Shown here piece after piece: positions 1 through 7,902 of a stretch of DNA of 64,000 nucleotides. The stretch's first letter is position 1. Each line of letters starts with the position of its first letter. The stretch comes from JAEUTH01 sp039931675 (GTDB taxonomy: Bacteria > Bacteroidota > Bacteroidia > AKYH767-A > OLB10). The notes beneath the pieces were generated by a model. The model was not told the origin of the DNA. It worked only from the letters and a program-made list of their open reading frames with translations, and ran no database searches. Where the stretch lies: the NCBI GenBank assembly GCA_039931675.1, contig JBDTRM010000218.1, forward strand, positions 5,607 to 69,606, written 5' to 3'. Both the position numbers and the translations under genes were made by a program.

Positions 1-647
1 TTTTTATCCAATGCAATCATTCCTACCGTATCATGATTGTTTTTATCTATTTTAGGTGGAGTGTAGTTATTCAGCTTCTGCCATTTTTCCCATTCTGCTT
101 TTGAAGCATCAGTAAGGAGGTTTTGTTTTTTGAAACCATTGCTTAATGCAAATTGCACAGCGCCTTCGCCTGCCAAATAAACATGTGGCGTTTTTTCCAT
201 TACTAACCTGGCAAGGCTTACCGGATGTAAAATACCTTCTACAAAAAAAACACCTCCTGCATTACCTTCTTCATTCATCACACAAGCATCGAGTGTAACA
301 TGCCCGTCACGGTCAGGATAACCGCCAATGCCTACACTGTGATTATTTTCATCAGCCTCTACAACTCTCACGCCTTCTATACACGCATCTAAAGCACTGC
401 CTTTTTCTGAAATAGATTTCCATGCGGCTTCGTGGGGGGCTTTGCCGAAGTCCCAGGTGGAGAGTATTACAGGGCCTGAGTCGGTTTGAAGTCGGAGGTC
501 GGAGGTTGGAAGTCGGAGGTTGGAGGTTTCTGACTTCTGGCTTCCGACCTCTGACCTCCCACTTGCAATTGCATCAAAGGCAGCTAATGAAGCTGCTGAC
601 GCAAGTGCCGATTGTTTTAAAAATTTTCTGCGTGTAAAGATTTTCAT
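1..647 (-). CDS. N4-(beta-N-acetylglucosaminyl)-L-asparaginase (glycosylasparaginase), 3' end cut by window edge
   Basis: Reads 215 codons from ATG at 645-647 and runs off the window, so the C-terminal part is missing. The start encodes a twin-arginine-like leader (TRRKFLKQSALASAASLAAF, residues 5-24), so export is likely. The body matches the glycosylasparaginase family of Ntn-hydrolases: GIGGYPDRDGHVTLDACVM around residue 115, TPHVYLAGEGAVQFAL, and HDTVGMIALD at 205-214, where Thr207 is the expected autocleavage site and N-terminal nucleophile. The family cleaves the GlcNAc-Asn bond of glycoasparagine. Residues about 30-54 are oddly rich in S/E/L/R and are encoded by a heptad repeat inserted between leader and enzyme (see repeat at 488-570). 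Family call is strong; export route is inferred. Confidence 0.9.
   Translation of the reverse strand, partial: MKIFTRRKFLKQSALASAASLAAFDAIASGRSEVGSQKSETSNLRLPTSDLRLQTDSGPVILSTWDFGKAPHEAAWKSISEKGSALDACIEGVRVVEADENNHSVGIGGYPDRDGHVTLDACVMNEEGNAGGVFFVEGILHPVSLARLVMEKTPHVYLAGEGAVQFALSNGFKKQNLLTDASKAEWEKWQKLNNYTPPKIDKNNHDTVGMIALDK
488..570. repeat. Heptad-word repeat (GGAGGTC/GGAAGTC type) inside the asparaginase gene
   Basis: The words GAAGTCG, GAGGTCG, GAGGTTG are repeated with a seven-base period, and the second half (TTCTGGCTTCCGACCTC) is an imperfect inverted copy of the first, so it can fold back on itself. It lies within the reading frame without breaking it and supplies about 27 residues that homologous enzymes do not need. 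Similar period-7 repeats occur between genes in many Bacteroidota. Confidence 0.8.
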
Positions 648-784
648 AATGCATGAGGTATGTTACAGGCTCAAAGAAAGTTTTTTTCGGTCAATGTTTA
701 ACTATTTTGATTCAGGAATCTGAGTTGCGAATTTATAAAACAAAAACCCACCCGATCTTTTTTCAGGATAGGTTCTTTTGTTGT

Positions 785-819
785 TGCCAATTGCCTCTTG
801 CTAAATGTCTCTTGCTTTC
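785..819. repeat. Word repeat abutting the recJ stop codon
   Basis: The segment holds GCCAATTGCC, then CTCTTGCTAAATG and CTCTTGCTTTCTTAA, i.e. near-repeats of a TCTTGCT word, and ends exactly at the recJ stop codon (TAA, 820-822 on the minus strand). It probably forms the recJ 3' UTR. No U-tract hairpin is visible here. Confidence 0.5.
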
Positions 820-2559
820 TTAACCCTTCACATCATCTGTCAAAGGCACAGCATCAAGCGCAAACTTTAAATCTTTAATATTTAATTGCAGGGTGGTTTT
901 ATTGTTATAATGGTTTTCTTCGATGTGATAGCAAATGTCAAAAGGGTCGCGTGAAATTATAGTGGGATAATGCTCGCCTAACTGAAATGCAATGGCATCA
1001 TAAACATAATTTGAACCCGCTTTTAACAGTGAAAGCTTAAGGTGATTATTGCCAACCACACGTGAGTAACCGCTGTCGCGCACATCTTTGGTTCTGAAAA
1101 CAGGATTCATATTACCGGGACCAAATGGTGCAAACTGTTTCAGTATTTTATAAAAGGATGGCGTTACGTCACTAAGTTCAATGTCTTCGTCTACTTCAAT
1201 TTCTCTCACCAACATGCGCTCTTCAATGGTGCTGCATACTATGGTTTCAAACCTTACTTTGAATGCTTCCACATTTTCAACCTTCATAGTAAGACCGGCA
1301 GCATACATGTGTCCGCCAAACTGATCTAACAAATCAGCACATGCTTCAATGGCATTATAAATATCAAAATCTTTTACGCTGCGCGCGCTGCCCGAAACGT
1401 GCTCGTTGGTTTTTGTCATCACCACAGTAGGGCGGTAATATTTATCAGTTAATCGCGAAGCCACAATTCCGATTACACCTTTATGCCAGTCGGGATGAAA
1501 AACTACTGTTGATTTGCGATTTAAAAATGACTCATCGTTTTCAATTTGTGCCAATGCAGCCTCAGTAATACTGCTATCTAATTCTTTTCGCGAAATGTTG
1601 TGACCGTTAATTTCATCACCTTTAAAACGCGCAGCGTCCACATCTTTTGAGATAAGCAATTCAACAGCACGGTTGCCGCTTTCAATACGTCCGGCAGCAT
1701 TGATACGCGGAGCTATAATAAAAACTACATCGCTGATGGTAAGGTCGCGCGAAACTTTTGAAAGGTCAATTAATGTTTTAATTCCATGACGCGGGTTGGT
1801 ATTTATTTTCTTCAAACCAAAATGTGCAAGCACGCGGTTCTCTCCTTTTATTTCAACAATATCGGCAGCTATGCTTATTGCAACTAAATCTAAATACTGT
1901 TCTAATTCACTGAAAGGAATTCCATTATTCTGTGCAATGGCTTGCGCCAATTTAAATCCTACACAACAACCTGTGAGTTCTTTATAGGGATATTCGCAAT
2001 CGCTTCGTTTAGGATCAAGAATGGCATAAGCATCAGGTAATACTGCACTCGGGCGGTGGTGATCGCAAATAATAAAATCAATTCCATACTCATTTGCCTT
2101 CGCAACTTTATCATGGCCTTTAATGCCGCAGTCGAGCGCAATGATCAAACTGAAACCATTTTCTTTTGCGTATTCAACTCCCGCAAAGGAAAGTCCGTAA
2201 CCCTCATGGTAACGGTCGGGGATATAAAACTCCACATTGGCAAATAAGCTTTTCAGGAAAAGGTACATTACCGACACTGCTGTGGTGCCATCCACATCAT
2301 AATCACCAAAAACAAGAATTTTCTCTTTGTCGGCAAGGGCGCGATTTACGCGCTCCACGGCCTTGTCCATATCCTTCATCAAAAACGGATCGTGAAGCTG
2401 ATCCAAAGCAGGGCGGAAGAAATTCTTAGCATCGTCAAACGTAGTAATGCCGCGTTGCACAAGCAATTTGCAAATTACAGGGTGCACCTTTAATTGTTCC
2501 TGCAGAGATAAAACCACCTGCTCATCATAATTTGTTTTTAGTACCCAACGGTGACTCAT
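820..2559 (-). CDS. recJ: Single-stranded-DNA-specific exonuclease RecJ
   Basis: 579 residues, the usual RecJ length. The DHH phosphoesterase core is complete: FGDYDVDG (85-91) and ICDHH (164-168) carry metal-binding Asp/His residues, LDCGIKGHD follows motif I, and the DHHA1 domain has FGGHMYAAGLTM near residue 415. A C-terminal OB-like region follows. RecJ degrades single-stranded DNA 5'->3' in recombination, mismatch and base-excision repair in the cytoplasm. The ATG at 2559 gives the expected N-terminus. It stands alone between the asparaginase and a MerR regulator, all on the minus strand, with a short repeat right at its stop codon. Confidence 0.97.
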   Translation of the reverse strand: MSHRWVLKTNYDEQVVLSLQEQLKVHPVICKLLVQRGITTFDDAKNFFRPALDQLHDPFLMKDMDKAVERVNRALADKEKILVFGDYDVDGTTAVSVMYLFLKSLFANVEFYIPDRYHEGYGLSFAGVEYAKENGFSLIIALDCGIKGHDKVAKANEYGIDFIICDHHRPSAVLPDAYAILDPKRSDCEYPYKELTGCCVGFKLAQAIAQNNGIPFSELEQYLDLVAISIAADIVEIKGENRVLAHFGLKKINTNPRHGIKTLIDLSKVSRDLTISDVVFIIAPRINAAGRIESGNRAVELLISKDVDAARFKGDEINGHNISRKELDSSITEAALAQIENDESFLNRKSTVVFHPDWHKGVIGIVASRLTDKYYRPTVVMTKTNEHVSGSARSVKDFDIYNAIEACADLLDQFGGHMYAAGLTMKVENVEAFKVRFETIVCSTIEERMLVREIEVDEDIELSDVTPSFYKILKQFAPFGPGNMNPVFRTKDVRDSGYSRVVGNNHLKLSLLKAGSNYVYDAIAFQLGEHYPTIISRDPFDICYHIEENHYNNKTTLQLNIKDLKFALDAVPLTDDVKG

Positions 2560-2677
2560 AGTTGATTTGCTTCATTGAAAAAGTGTAACCACAAACCTAC
2601 ATGATTTAAAAATTATTTCAAGATTTATTTTTATAATGTTAACAAAACAAAATAAAGCAAAAAATTATGCTTGCATT

Positions 2678-3553
2678 CTAAACAAACGGTTCAAGATCGC
2701 TGGCCGCTGTGATGATGTTGAAATTTGCAGGCATGTTTACTTTATGTTGGGTGATGATGCGTCCTGTTATAAGAACGGGCAATTGCAAATCGTGTGACAG
2801 CACATCGAAAAAGTTTTTAATCTTTTTAGGATTGAGGGCTGTAGTAACTGAGGTAAAAATATAATCGGGTTTGTAAGTGCGGACAATAATCTGCAAATCT
2901 TCCACAGGTAAATTCTGACCGAGGTACATGGTATGATGTCCCTGTGATCGAAAATAATAATTGGCAAACAGCAAACCTATTTCATGGCTTTCGCCTGAAG
3001 GTAAAAAGAGTAAATACTTTTTCTTTTCGGGCTTGTTATTGTTGTGATAGCCGAGGCGGTCGGTAGCAACAATAAGCTTGGAGCGAATCATGTTGGTGAT
3101 AAAATGCTCGAAGGCAGGATTGACTGCACCACTCATCCACAGCACTCCAATATGATCAAGAAAAGGAAAAATAAGATTAGTCATGGTATCGGTTACACCA
3201 TGCATGGTAAAGTTGTTGCGTATAATTTGCTCGAAACAAAATTCGTCTAAACGTAACATGCATCCGATCAATGAATGTATCTGGTAATAATGATCATCCT
3301 TATTATTGCTGAACTCAAGAATTATCTGATCTATTTCATTCTGCGACAACCGGGCAATTTTTGAAATCTTAATTCCATTCTTGTTAAGCAATGCAACATT
3401 GAGCAACGATTTTAAATCTTGGTCGTCATAATAACGGATGTTGGTTTGCGTGCGCTTAGGCTTTAAAAAGTCGTAGCGTTGCTCCCATATTCTCAGCGTG
3501 TGTGGTTTAATGCCTGTGAGGGCTTCCACGTCTTTTATTGAAAAATGATTCAA
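2678..3553 (-). CDS. MerR-family regulator with cobalamin-binding domain (CarH/LitR type)
   Basis: 291 residues. Residues 1-70 are a MerR winged HTH (SIKDVEALTGIKPHTLRIWE, then YYDDQDLK). Residues 95-165 are a B12-binding helical cap with Trp139 and Glu149-His150, the same W-x9-E-H spacing as in light-sensing CarH, and residues 182-290 are a Rossmann-like B12-binding domain with ESHEIG (188-193), the E-x-H-x-x-G form that gives the lower axial histidine. CarH proteins use adenosylcobalamin to sense light and repress carotenoid genes. No carotenoid genes are in this window, so the target is unknown. Domain assignment is firm; B12 and light response are inferred from conserved residues. Confidence 0.88.
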   Translation of the reverse strand: MNHFSIKDVEALTGIKPHTLRIWEQRYDFLKPKRTQTNIRYYDDQDLKSLLNVALLNKNGIKISKIARLSQNEIDQIILEFSNNKDDHYYQIHSLIGCMLRLDEFCFEQIIRNNFTMHGVTDTMTNLIFPFLDHIGVLWMSGAVNPAFEHFITNMIRSKLIVATDRLGYHNNNKPEKKKYLLFLPSGESHEIGLLFANYYFRSQGHHTMYLGQNLPVEDLQIIVRTYKPDYIFTSVTTALNPKKIKNFFDVLSHDLQLPVLITGRIITQHKVNMPANFNIITAASDLEPFV

Positions 3554-3663
3554 GTTATTTTTCCCTCCGTAATGTTGAACAAATTTTAAACGCCAAAGTT
3601 TAATAACCCTGGCGTTTGTTTTACTTTTAATAAAAATATCCTGAAGACCCTGTTTGCCTGATT

Positions 3664-4350
3664 TTATTTGACAAACGATTTGCTGGTTTGCTTTCCGTTT
3701 TCATCCTTAATCACCAACATATAAAGTCCGGGTGAGTAATGCGAAACATCAATTTTTTTAAACTCACTACCCGATATAGTTTTTTCATAAAGCTGTTGAC
3801 CGAATGAGTTGTAAATAAACAGGTGCTCAATTGACGATGATTTATCTGATGTGATATTAAGATAGTCAATCACAGGATTTGGAAAAACTGATAGGCTGTT
3901 ATCCTGAGATTGATCGGCAATTCCCGTTGGGCAGTCGGAAGTTACAATGTACGTGAGCGTATCGCCATTGGTGGGATTTGCAATATCATAAACATATACG
4001 ATAAATGTTCCTGACCCTGCGGTGGCTGCTGTAACATCTAATGAGGTAGATGCCTGTCCACCGGCAACTACCGGAGTCATTGTTCCTGTTGCCGGAATAT
4101 TAGGCCATGAATAACAATTAAAATTATCACAAAACTGAATTCCCCAACCGCTTGGAAGATTGTTGGAAATAAAAGTCCAGCCCAGGTTAAGTGTATTTAC
4201 ACTGACATTATTCTGGTAAATGTAAAACGCATTAAACTGATTACATAACGCTGTTTCATTTACTGTTGATGAAGGCGAAATGGTATAGGTTTGTGCTGTT
4301 GCAATTAAAGATGATCCTGCAATAATGATAATGAGTAAAATTTTTTTCAT
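3664..4350 (-). CDS. Secreted protein with T9SS type A C-terminal sorting domain
   Basis: 228 residues. An N-terminal signal peptide (MKKILLIIIIAGSSLIATAQ) is followed by a beta-rich region with two Cys (GIQFCDNFNCYSWPNIP), then a T9SS type A domain starting near residue 150 (SVFPNPVIDYLNITSDK ... GLYMLVIKDENGKQTSKSFVK). The family is exported by Sec and T9SS and anchored or released at the cell surface. The central region resembles small 'DUF4397-like' or adhesin-like folds only weakly, so no function is assigned. It is a single gene, downstream of the GH57 terminator-like inverted repeat. Confidence 0.85.
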   Translation of the reverse strand: MKKILLIIIIAGSSLIATAQTYTISPSSTVNETALCNQFNAFYIYQNNVSVNTLNLGWTFISNNLPSGWGIQFCDNFNCYSWPNIPATGTMTPVVAGGQASTSLDVTAATAGSGTFIVYVYDIANPTNGDTLTYIVTSDCPTGIADQSQDNSLSVFPNPVIDYLNITSDKSSSIEHLFIYNSFGQQLYEKTISGSEFKKIDVSHYSPGLYMLVIKDENGKQTSKSFVK

Positions 4351-4506
4351 GGTGTTCTTATTTTAAAGTGTTTAATTAATCATAAAATTTCAGGGTGAAT
4401 TTAATATAACTTTCTTAAATATTACAACATCACCACAGTGAGCCTTTTCAACCGCTGAAAATCCCAACGGTTTTCATCTCAATAAAGTTAATATGCGTAT
4501 CGTATT

Positions 4507-4571
4507 GTTGGTGTTTTTTTCCACCCACCATCCGTAAGGTCTTTTAAGTGGTTGGTGGAAAAAACACCAAC
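4507..4571. terminator. Long inverted repeat, probable terminator after the GH57 gene
   Basis: Arms GTTGGTGTTTTTTTCCACC (4507-4525, with a few extra bases) and GTTGGTGGAAAAAACACCAAC (4551-4571; shown in two parts: GTTGGTGGAAAAAA + CACCAAC) are nearly perfect complements around a loop of about 20 bases. It lies between the end of the GH57 gene (4619) and the next start (4350). A/T runs inside both arms could serve termination in either direction. Confidence 0.6.
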
Positions 4572-4575
4572 CACA

Positions 4576-4618
4576 GGCAAATCCTATAATCATATAAATC
4601 TTAGCTCAGACAATTGAA
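4576..4618. repeat. AATCCT/TTCAGACAATT word repeat abutting the GH57 stop codon
   Basis: AAATCCTATAATCATATAAATC followed by TTAGCTCAGACAATT runs right up to the GH57 stop codon. Nearly the same string (ATAAATCTTAGTTCAGACAATT in two parts: ATAAATCTTAG + TTCAGACAATT) occurs at 28818-28839, directly in front of the uppS start codon. Confidence 0.65.
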
Positions 4619-6091
4619 TCAAGCATCAACCGTTTTTTTTGCTGCTGCCCTTTTTGGTGCTGCTTCCTTCTTAGTCACCGTTTCTTTTTTAGCAGAAGCT
4701 TTTTTTGCAGGAGTTTTTTGGGCTACCGCTTTTTTAACAGGAACTTTTTTAGCGACAACTTTCTTAACCGGTTCTTTCTTTTCTGTTACTTTTTTTGCTG
4801 CAGATTTGTTTGATACCACTGCTTTTTCTTCACTAACTTTTTTAATCACCATAGAACGTTGCGGTTTTTCTACTTCTTCAATTGCAACAGGCAGCGGTGC
4901 AGTGCCATTCAATTTTTTCAATCTTATTTCTAAATCGGCAATTGCATTCATGTAAAAAATATAGGCATCGTAAGGCGAGTTGTATGGTGAAAAATATTTA
5001 TGCACATCGCCATCAGCCCAGTACTTGGTGCTCATATAATAAAAGTGATCGCTGGTTAATAACCGCGACCATGCCGCAAGGAGATCTTTATTATTGAGAG
5101 CTTTTACATCGGCTTCGAAAGAATAAATTTTTCCCATTGCTTCTTCCTGCATGCTGTTGCTGAGCCATGCACTCAGGTCGCGCTCGGTATCGGCCCATGA
5201 CACAGGCAAATGCGTATCATATATGCCGCGCACGGGGTATTTATCAACCACTTCACTTGGCGTGAGGAAATCAAAATCTTTATGCTTAATAACTTCATCG
5301 GGCATGTGGCGCATGAATTCAAACACACCGCTTTCTTCCCATTGATGCTCGCCAAAAGTTTCGTAATCCATAAAGAGATTAATAACATCACCATTACCCG
5401 CAACATCGTGAACCCAGCCTGCAAATTTATCAGCAGTTAGCGGATGTTCCACCCAGCCTTTATCTGAAAAACGGAAAGCAATATCATCACTGAGACGATA
5501 ATTTTTAAGCAGTGATTTTATCTTGGTAACATTTGGAGCCTGGTATAAATAGTTTGGACTGCGGCCTGCAAGCAAACGATCAACGCCTTCGCATATAATG
5601 CCTTTGAAGCCCATATCTTCGGCATACTTAGCCAGCTCATTATAATAAATCAACTCCGTGTTTCTGAAAACTTTTGGGGTTTGATTAAACAACTTCTCTA
5701 TTTTTTCGCGGTGCATGAGCACTTGTCTTTCAAATTCACTTTTAGAATATAGGAATGAAAGTGAGTGAGTGTATGTTTCGGAAAGAAACTCTACGCAGCC
5801 CGTTTCACCTAATTCAACAAATGATTGCAGAACATCAGGACGCCATTTTTCAAACTGCTCCAAAACAACACCGCTTAAAGAGTAAGCAATTTTAAATTTT
5901 CCTTTATGCTTTTTGATTAGCTCAAGCATAAGTTTATTAGTAGGAATGTAGCACTTATCGGCTACTTTATTAAGAATCCTGCGGTTGAGTTCCTCATTCT
6001 CATAATGATGATCGTAACCTATATCAAAAAAAGTGTATTCTTTTAACCGATAAGGTTGGTGTACCTGGAAGTAAAAACAAATTGAAGGCAT
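4619..6091 (-). CDS. GH57 family glycosidase (alpha-amylase-like) with histone-H1-like Lys/Ala tail
   Basis: 490 residues. Residues 1-400 match family GH57: motif 1 FYFQVHQPYRLKEY (6-19), FRNTELIYYNELAKYAEDMG (the Glu is the likely nucleophile region), and FMDYETFGEHQWEESGVFEF with the probable acid/base Asp. GH57 enzymes of this type act on alpha-1,4 glucans. Directly upstream in the same direction is a GT4 glycogen-synthase-like gene, so a role in glycogen turnover is likely. From about residue 415 the chain becomes a Lys/Ala/Val tail (KKVVAKKVPVKKAVAQK, PAKKASAKK) of about 75 residues, strongly basic and disordered, like histone H1 or Hc1 proteins. That tail is not part of the enzyme fold. 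Confidence 0.93.
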   Translation of the reverse strand: MPSICFYFQVHQPYRLKEYTFFDIGYDHHYENEELNRRILNKVADKCYIPTNKLMLELIKKHKGKFKIAYSLSGVVLEQFEKWRPDVLQSFVELGETGCVEFLSETYTHSLSFLYSKSEFERQVLMHREKIEKLFNQTPKVFRNTELIYYNELAKYAEDMGFKGIICEGVDRLLAGRSPNYLYQAPNVTKIKSLLKNYRLSDDIAFRFSDKGWVEHPLTADKFAGWVHDVAGNGDVINLFMDYETFGEHQWEESGVFEFMRHMPDEVIKHKDFDFLTPSEVVDKYPVRGIYDTHLPVSWADTERDLSAWLSNSMQEEAMGKIYSFEADVKALNNKDLLAAWSRLLTSDHFYYMSTKYWADGDVHKYFSPYNSPYDAYIFYMNAIADLEIRLKKLNGTAPLPVAIEEVEKPQRSMVIKKVSEEKAVVSNKSAAKKVTEKKEPVKKVVAKKVPVKKAVAQKTPAKKASAKKETVTKKEAAPKRAAAKKTVDA

Positions 6092-6106
6092 GTTGTGAGA
6101 GTTTAA

Positions 6107-6130
6107 GCCCCCTAACCCCCAAAGGGGAAA
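6107..6130. repeat. CCCCCAAAGGGG palindromic repeat upstream of GH57
   Basis: GCCCCCTAACCCCCAAAGGGGA is itself a near palindrome and is an inverted copy of 6238-6262. It lies 16 bases upstream of the GH57 ATG (on the minus strand), between GT4 and GH57. The family is widespread in Bacteroidota genomes as intergenic and sometimes translated units. Confidence 0.8.
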
Positions 6131-6214
6131 ATGTGGAGGTTGTTGTTTGTTGTATCTGCTTACTATATTTTAAATTAAGGGAGTGCAAATTTAAATTCTT
6201 TTTCGAACTGAAAA

Positions 6215-7561
6215 TTATGCCGTTTGCAAGTCAACTTGCTCCCCCTTTGGGGGTTGGGGAGCTTTGTCCATCACCAACTGATATGCTTCAGTAACTTTAT
6301 CGGCAGCATCGTGCCAACTGATTTTTTTTAAATCAATGTTGGCTTCTTTTACTAATTCTTTACGAAGATTTTCATGTGTTAATAATCCGATAATATAATT
6401 GGCAGTTTTATCAATATCCCAGAAATCGGAAATTAATGAACCGCGCAATACTTCGGCAGCACCGCTTTGTTTTGATATCACTACAGGTATTTCATATTGT
6501 ACGGCTTCAACCGCACTCAACCCGAAAGGCTCACTAACCGATGGCATACAATAAACATCACTCATGGCGAGAAGTTCATTCACTCTTTTTTTATTTAAGA
6601 AACCTGTGAAATGAAACTTATGACCAATACGCTGCGATGATACTAAATCAATTAATTCATTGGTAAGGTCACCTGTGCCGGCAAGTACAAATCTTACATT
6701 CGGATAATATTTCAAAACTTTTATTGCTGTTTCAACAAAAAATTTCGGCCCCTTTTGCATGGTCACTCTTCCGAGAAATAAAACCAAATCTTCGGGAAAC
6801 CGTTTCTGATGTTCGCTATGATGCACATCGTCAATCCCATTATGCACCGGATAAATTTTTAGTTTATCAATGCCATAATGCTTATGAATAACTGTTCCCG
6901 TATAGTGGCTTACAGGAATTACGAGATCGGCAGTTTCTAATGCTTTTTTCTCTAACTCATAAACCCAGTTGCGGCTTTCTTCGCCCCCACGATCATATTC
7001 CAATGAATGCACATGGAGCACCAAAGGCTTGCCGGTTAAGGCTTTTAACTGCATGGCCGGGATGTAAGTCATCCAGTCATGTGCATGTATTACATCAAAA
7101 TCTTTAGTGAGGCCAAGCCGCACAGCAATTTTAGCAAACTGCAAAACTTTTTTTATTACATCACCACCGTACAATTCATCAATTTCAAAATATTCCTTTT
7201 CCTCATTAATAGTTGAAACAGTGTTCTCCATAAAATAGTCACGCACTTCGGCCACCCATTGCTTTTCGATGTTGCTCATATATGGACTCAGTGAGGTTTC
7301 AACATATTCTATTTCGCGGATATTAACGTCTTTATAGTACTTCTTCTCAATTTCGGTTTTCAGTTCTTTAATTGAAACCTCGTTGAGGCCGGTAAGTTGC
7401 ATACCCTCCATTGTAAAACCAGGCTCGCATTTGGGAATTACCATTTGCAGATCAACCTTTGAAGCAAGCGCCTTGCACAATCCCAAACAGGCAACACCAA
7501 GTCCACCGTTGATAACCGGTGGAAACTCCCAGCCAAACATTAAGACCTTGGTTTTCTGCAT
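6215..7561 (-). CDS. GT4-family glycosyltransferase, glycogen synthase-like
   Basis: 448 residues. The N-terminal GT-B domain starts KVLMFGWEFPPVINGGLG, the usual acceptor/donor loop (GGLG) of glycogen/starch synthase-like enzymes; HAHDWMTY, VHSLEYDRGG, VHNGID follow; the C-terminal domain has LFLGRVTMQKGPKFFVE and MPSVSEPFGLSAVEAVQ (the E-x7-E donor-binding motif). It likely transfers glucose from a nucleotide sugar to an alpha-glucan. It precedes GH57 by 123 bases on the same strand, which supports a glycogen operon. The last residues (APQPPKGEQVDLQTA) are encoded by a dispersed palindromic repeat, so the natural C-terminus has been replaced or extended. Maltodextrin- versus glycogen-specific activity cannot be told from sequence alone. 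Confidence 0.9.
   Translation of the reverse strand: MQKTKVLMFGWEFPPVINGGLGVACLGLCKALASKVDLQMVIPKCEPGFTMEGMQLTGLNEVSIKELKTEIEKKYYKDVNIREIEYVETSLSPYMSNIEKQWVAEVRDYFMENTVSTINEEKEYFEIDELYGGDVIKKVLQFAKIAVRLGLTKDFDVIHAHDWMTYIPAMQLKALTGKPLVLHVHSLEYDRGGEESRNWVYELEKKALETADLVIPVSHYTGTVIHKHYGIDKLKIYPVHNGIDDVHHSEHQKRFPEDLVLFLGRVTMQKGPKFFVETAIKVLKYYPNVRFVLAGTGDLTNELIDLVSSQRIGHKFHFTGFLNKKRVNELLAMSDVYCMPSVSEPFGLSAVEAVQYEIPVVISKQSGAAEVLRGSLISDFWDIDKTANYIIGLLTHENLRKELVKEANIDLKKISWHDAADKVTEAYQLVMDKAPQPPKGEQVDLQTA
6238..6262. repeat. CCCCCTTTGGGGG palindromic repeat inside the GT4 C-terminus
   Basis: GCTCCCCCTTTGGGGGTTGG plus GGAGC is an inverted partner of 6107-6130 and lies within the reading frame, translating as APQPPKGEQ. 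The stop codon follows 21 bases further on. Confidence 0.8.
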
Positions 7562-7902
7562 GATTTATAATTGGCGATTGAACCTTTTAAATTGAATTAA
7601 CGGAGTGTCTGGTAAAGATCATTGAATGATGTAAAGCTACTAAAACAACACTTATCGGGGGAAAATCTTTATTTCAATTTTAAAGGGGTGATTAAAATTG
7701 AGGCCGCAATATTACGTTAAAAAAATATCCTATTCAACCAAATGATTTTTGGTTTTCGTCAAAACAAAGTTAATGTCAGAAACCTTTTTCGGGTTTCAGA
7801 CATTTTGTTTTTACAATGGTCACTTGAGACTTTGCTTCCCGAAAAACCCGCGAGTTGAAAAAAACCTCGCGGGTTGTAAACTTCTTTCAAACGTAAACGA
7901 TT
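7562..7902. repeat. Gene-free stretch with two palindromic repeats
   Basis: About 340 bases between the GT4 start and the GDPD stop. It holds a TGTCAGAAACC...GGTTTCAGACA palindrome (7774-7802), a relative of the TGTCTGACACC family seen at 19906, 19971 and 61895, and a perfect 10-base inverted repeat AACCCGCGAG/CTCGCGGGTT (7845-7875). I see no gene or clear promoter here beyond the expected GT4 upstream region. Confidence 0.6.

Noticed and set aside
4614..4955. Plus-strand frame opposite the GH57 Lys/Ala tail (Phe/Ala-rich)
   Set aside because: It is the antisense of the AAA/GCA-rich tail and has no start signal or family match.
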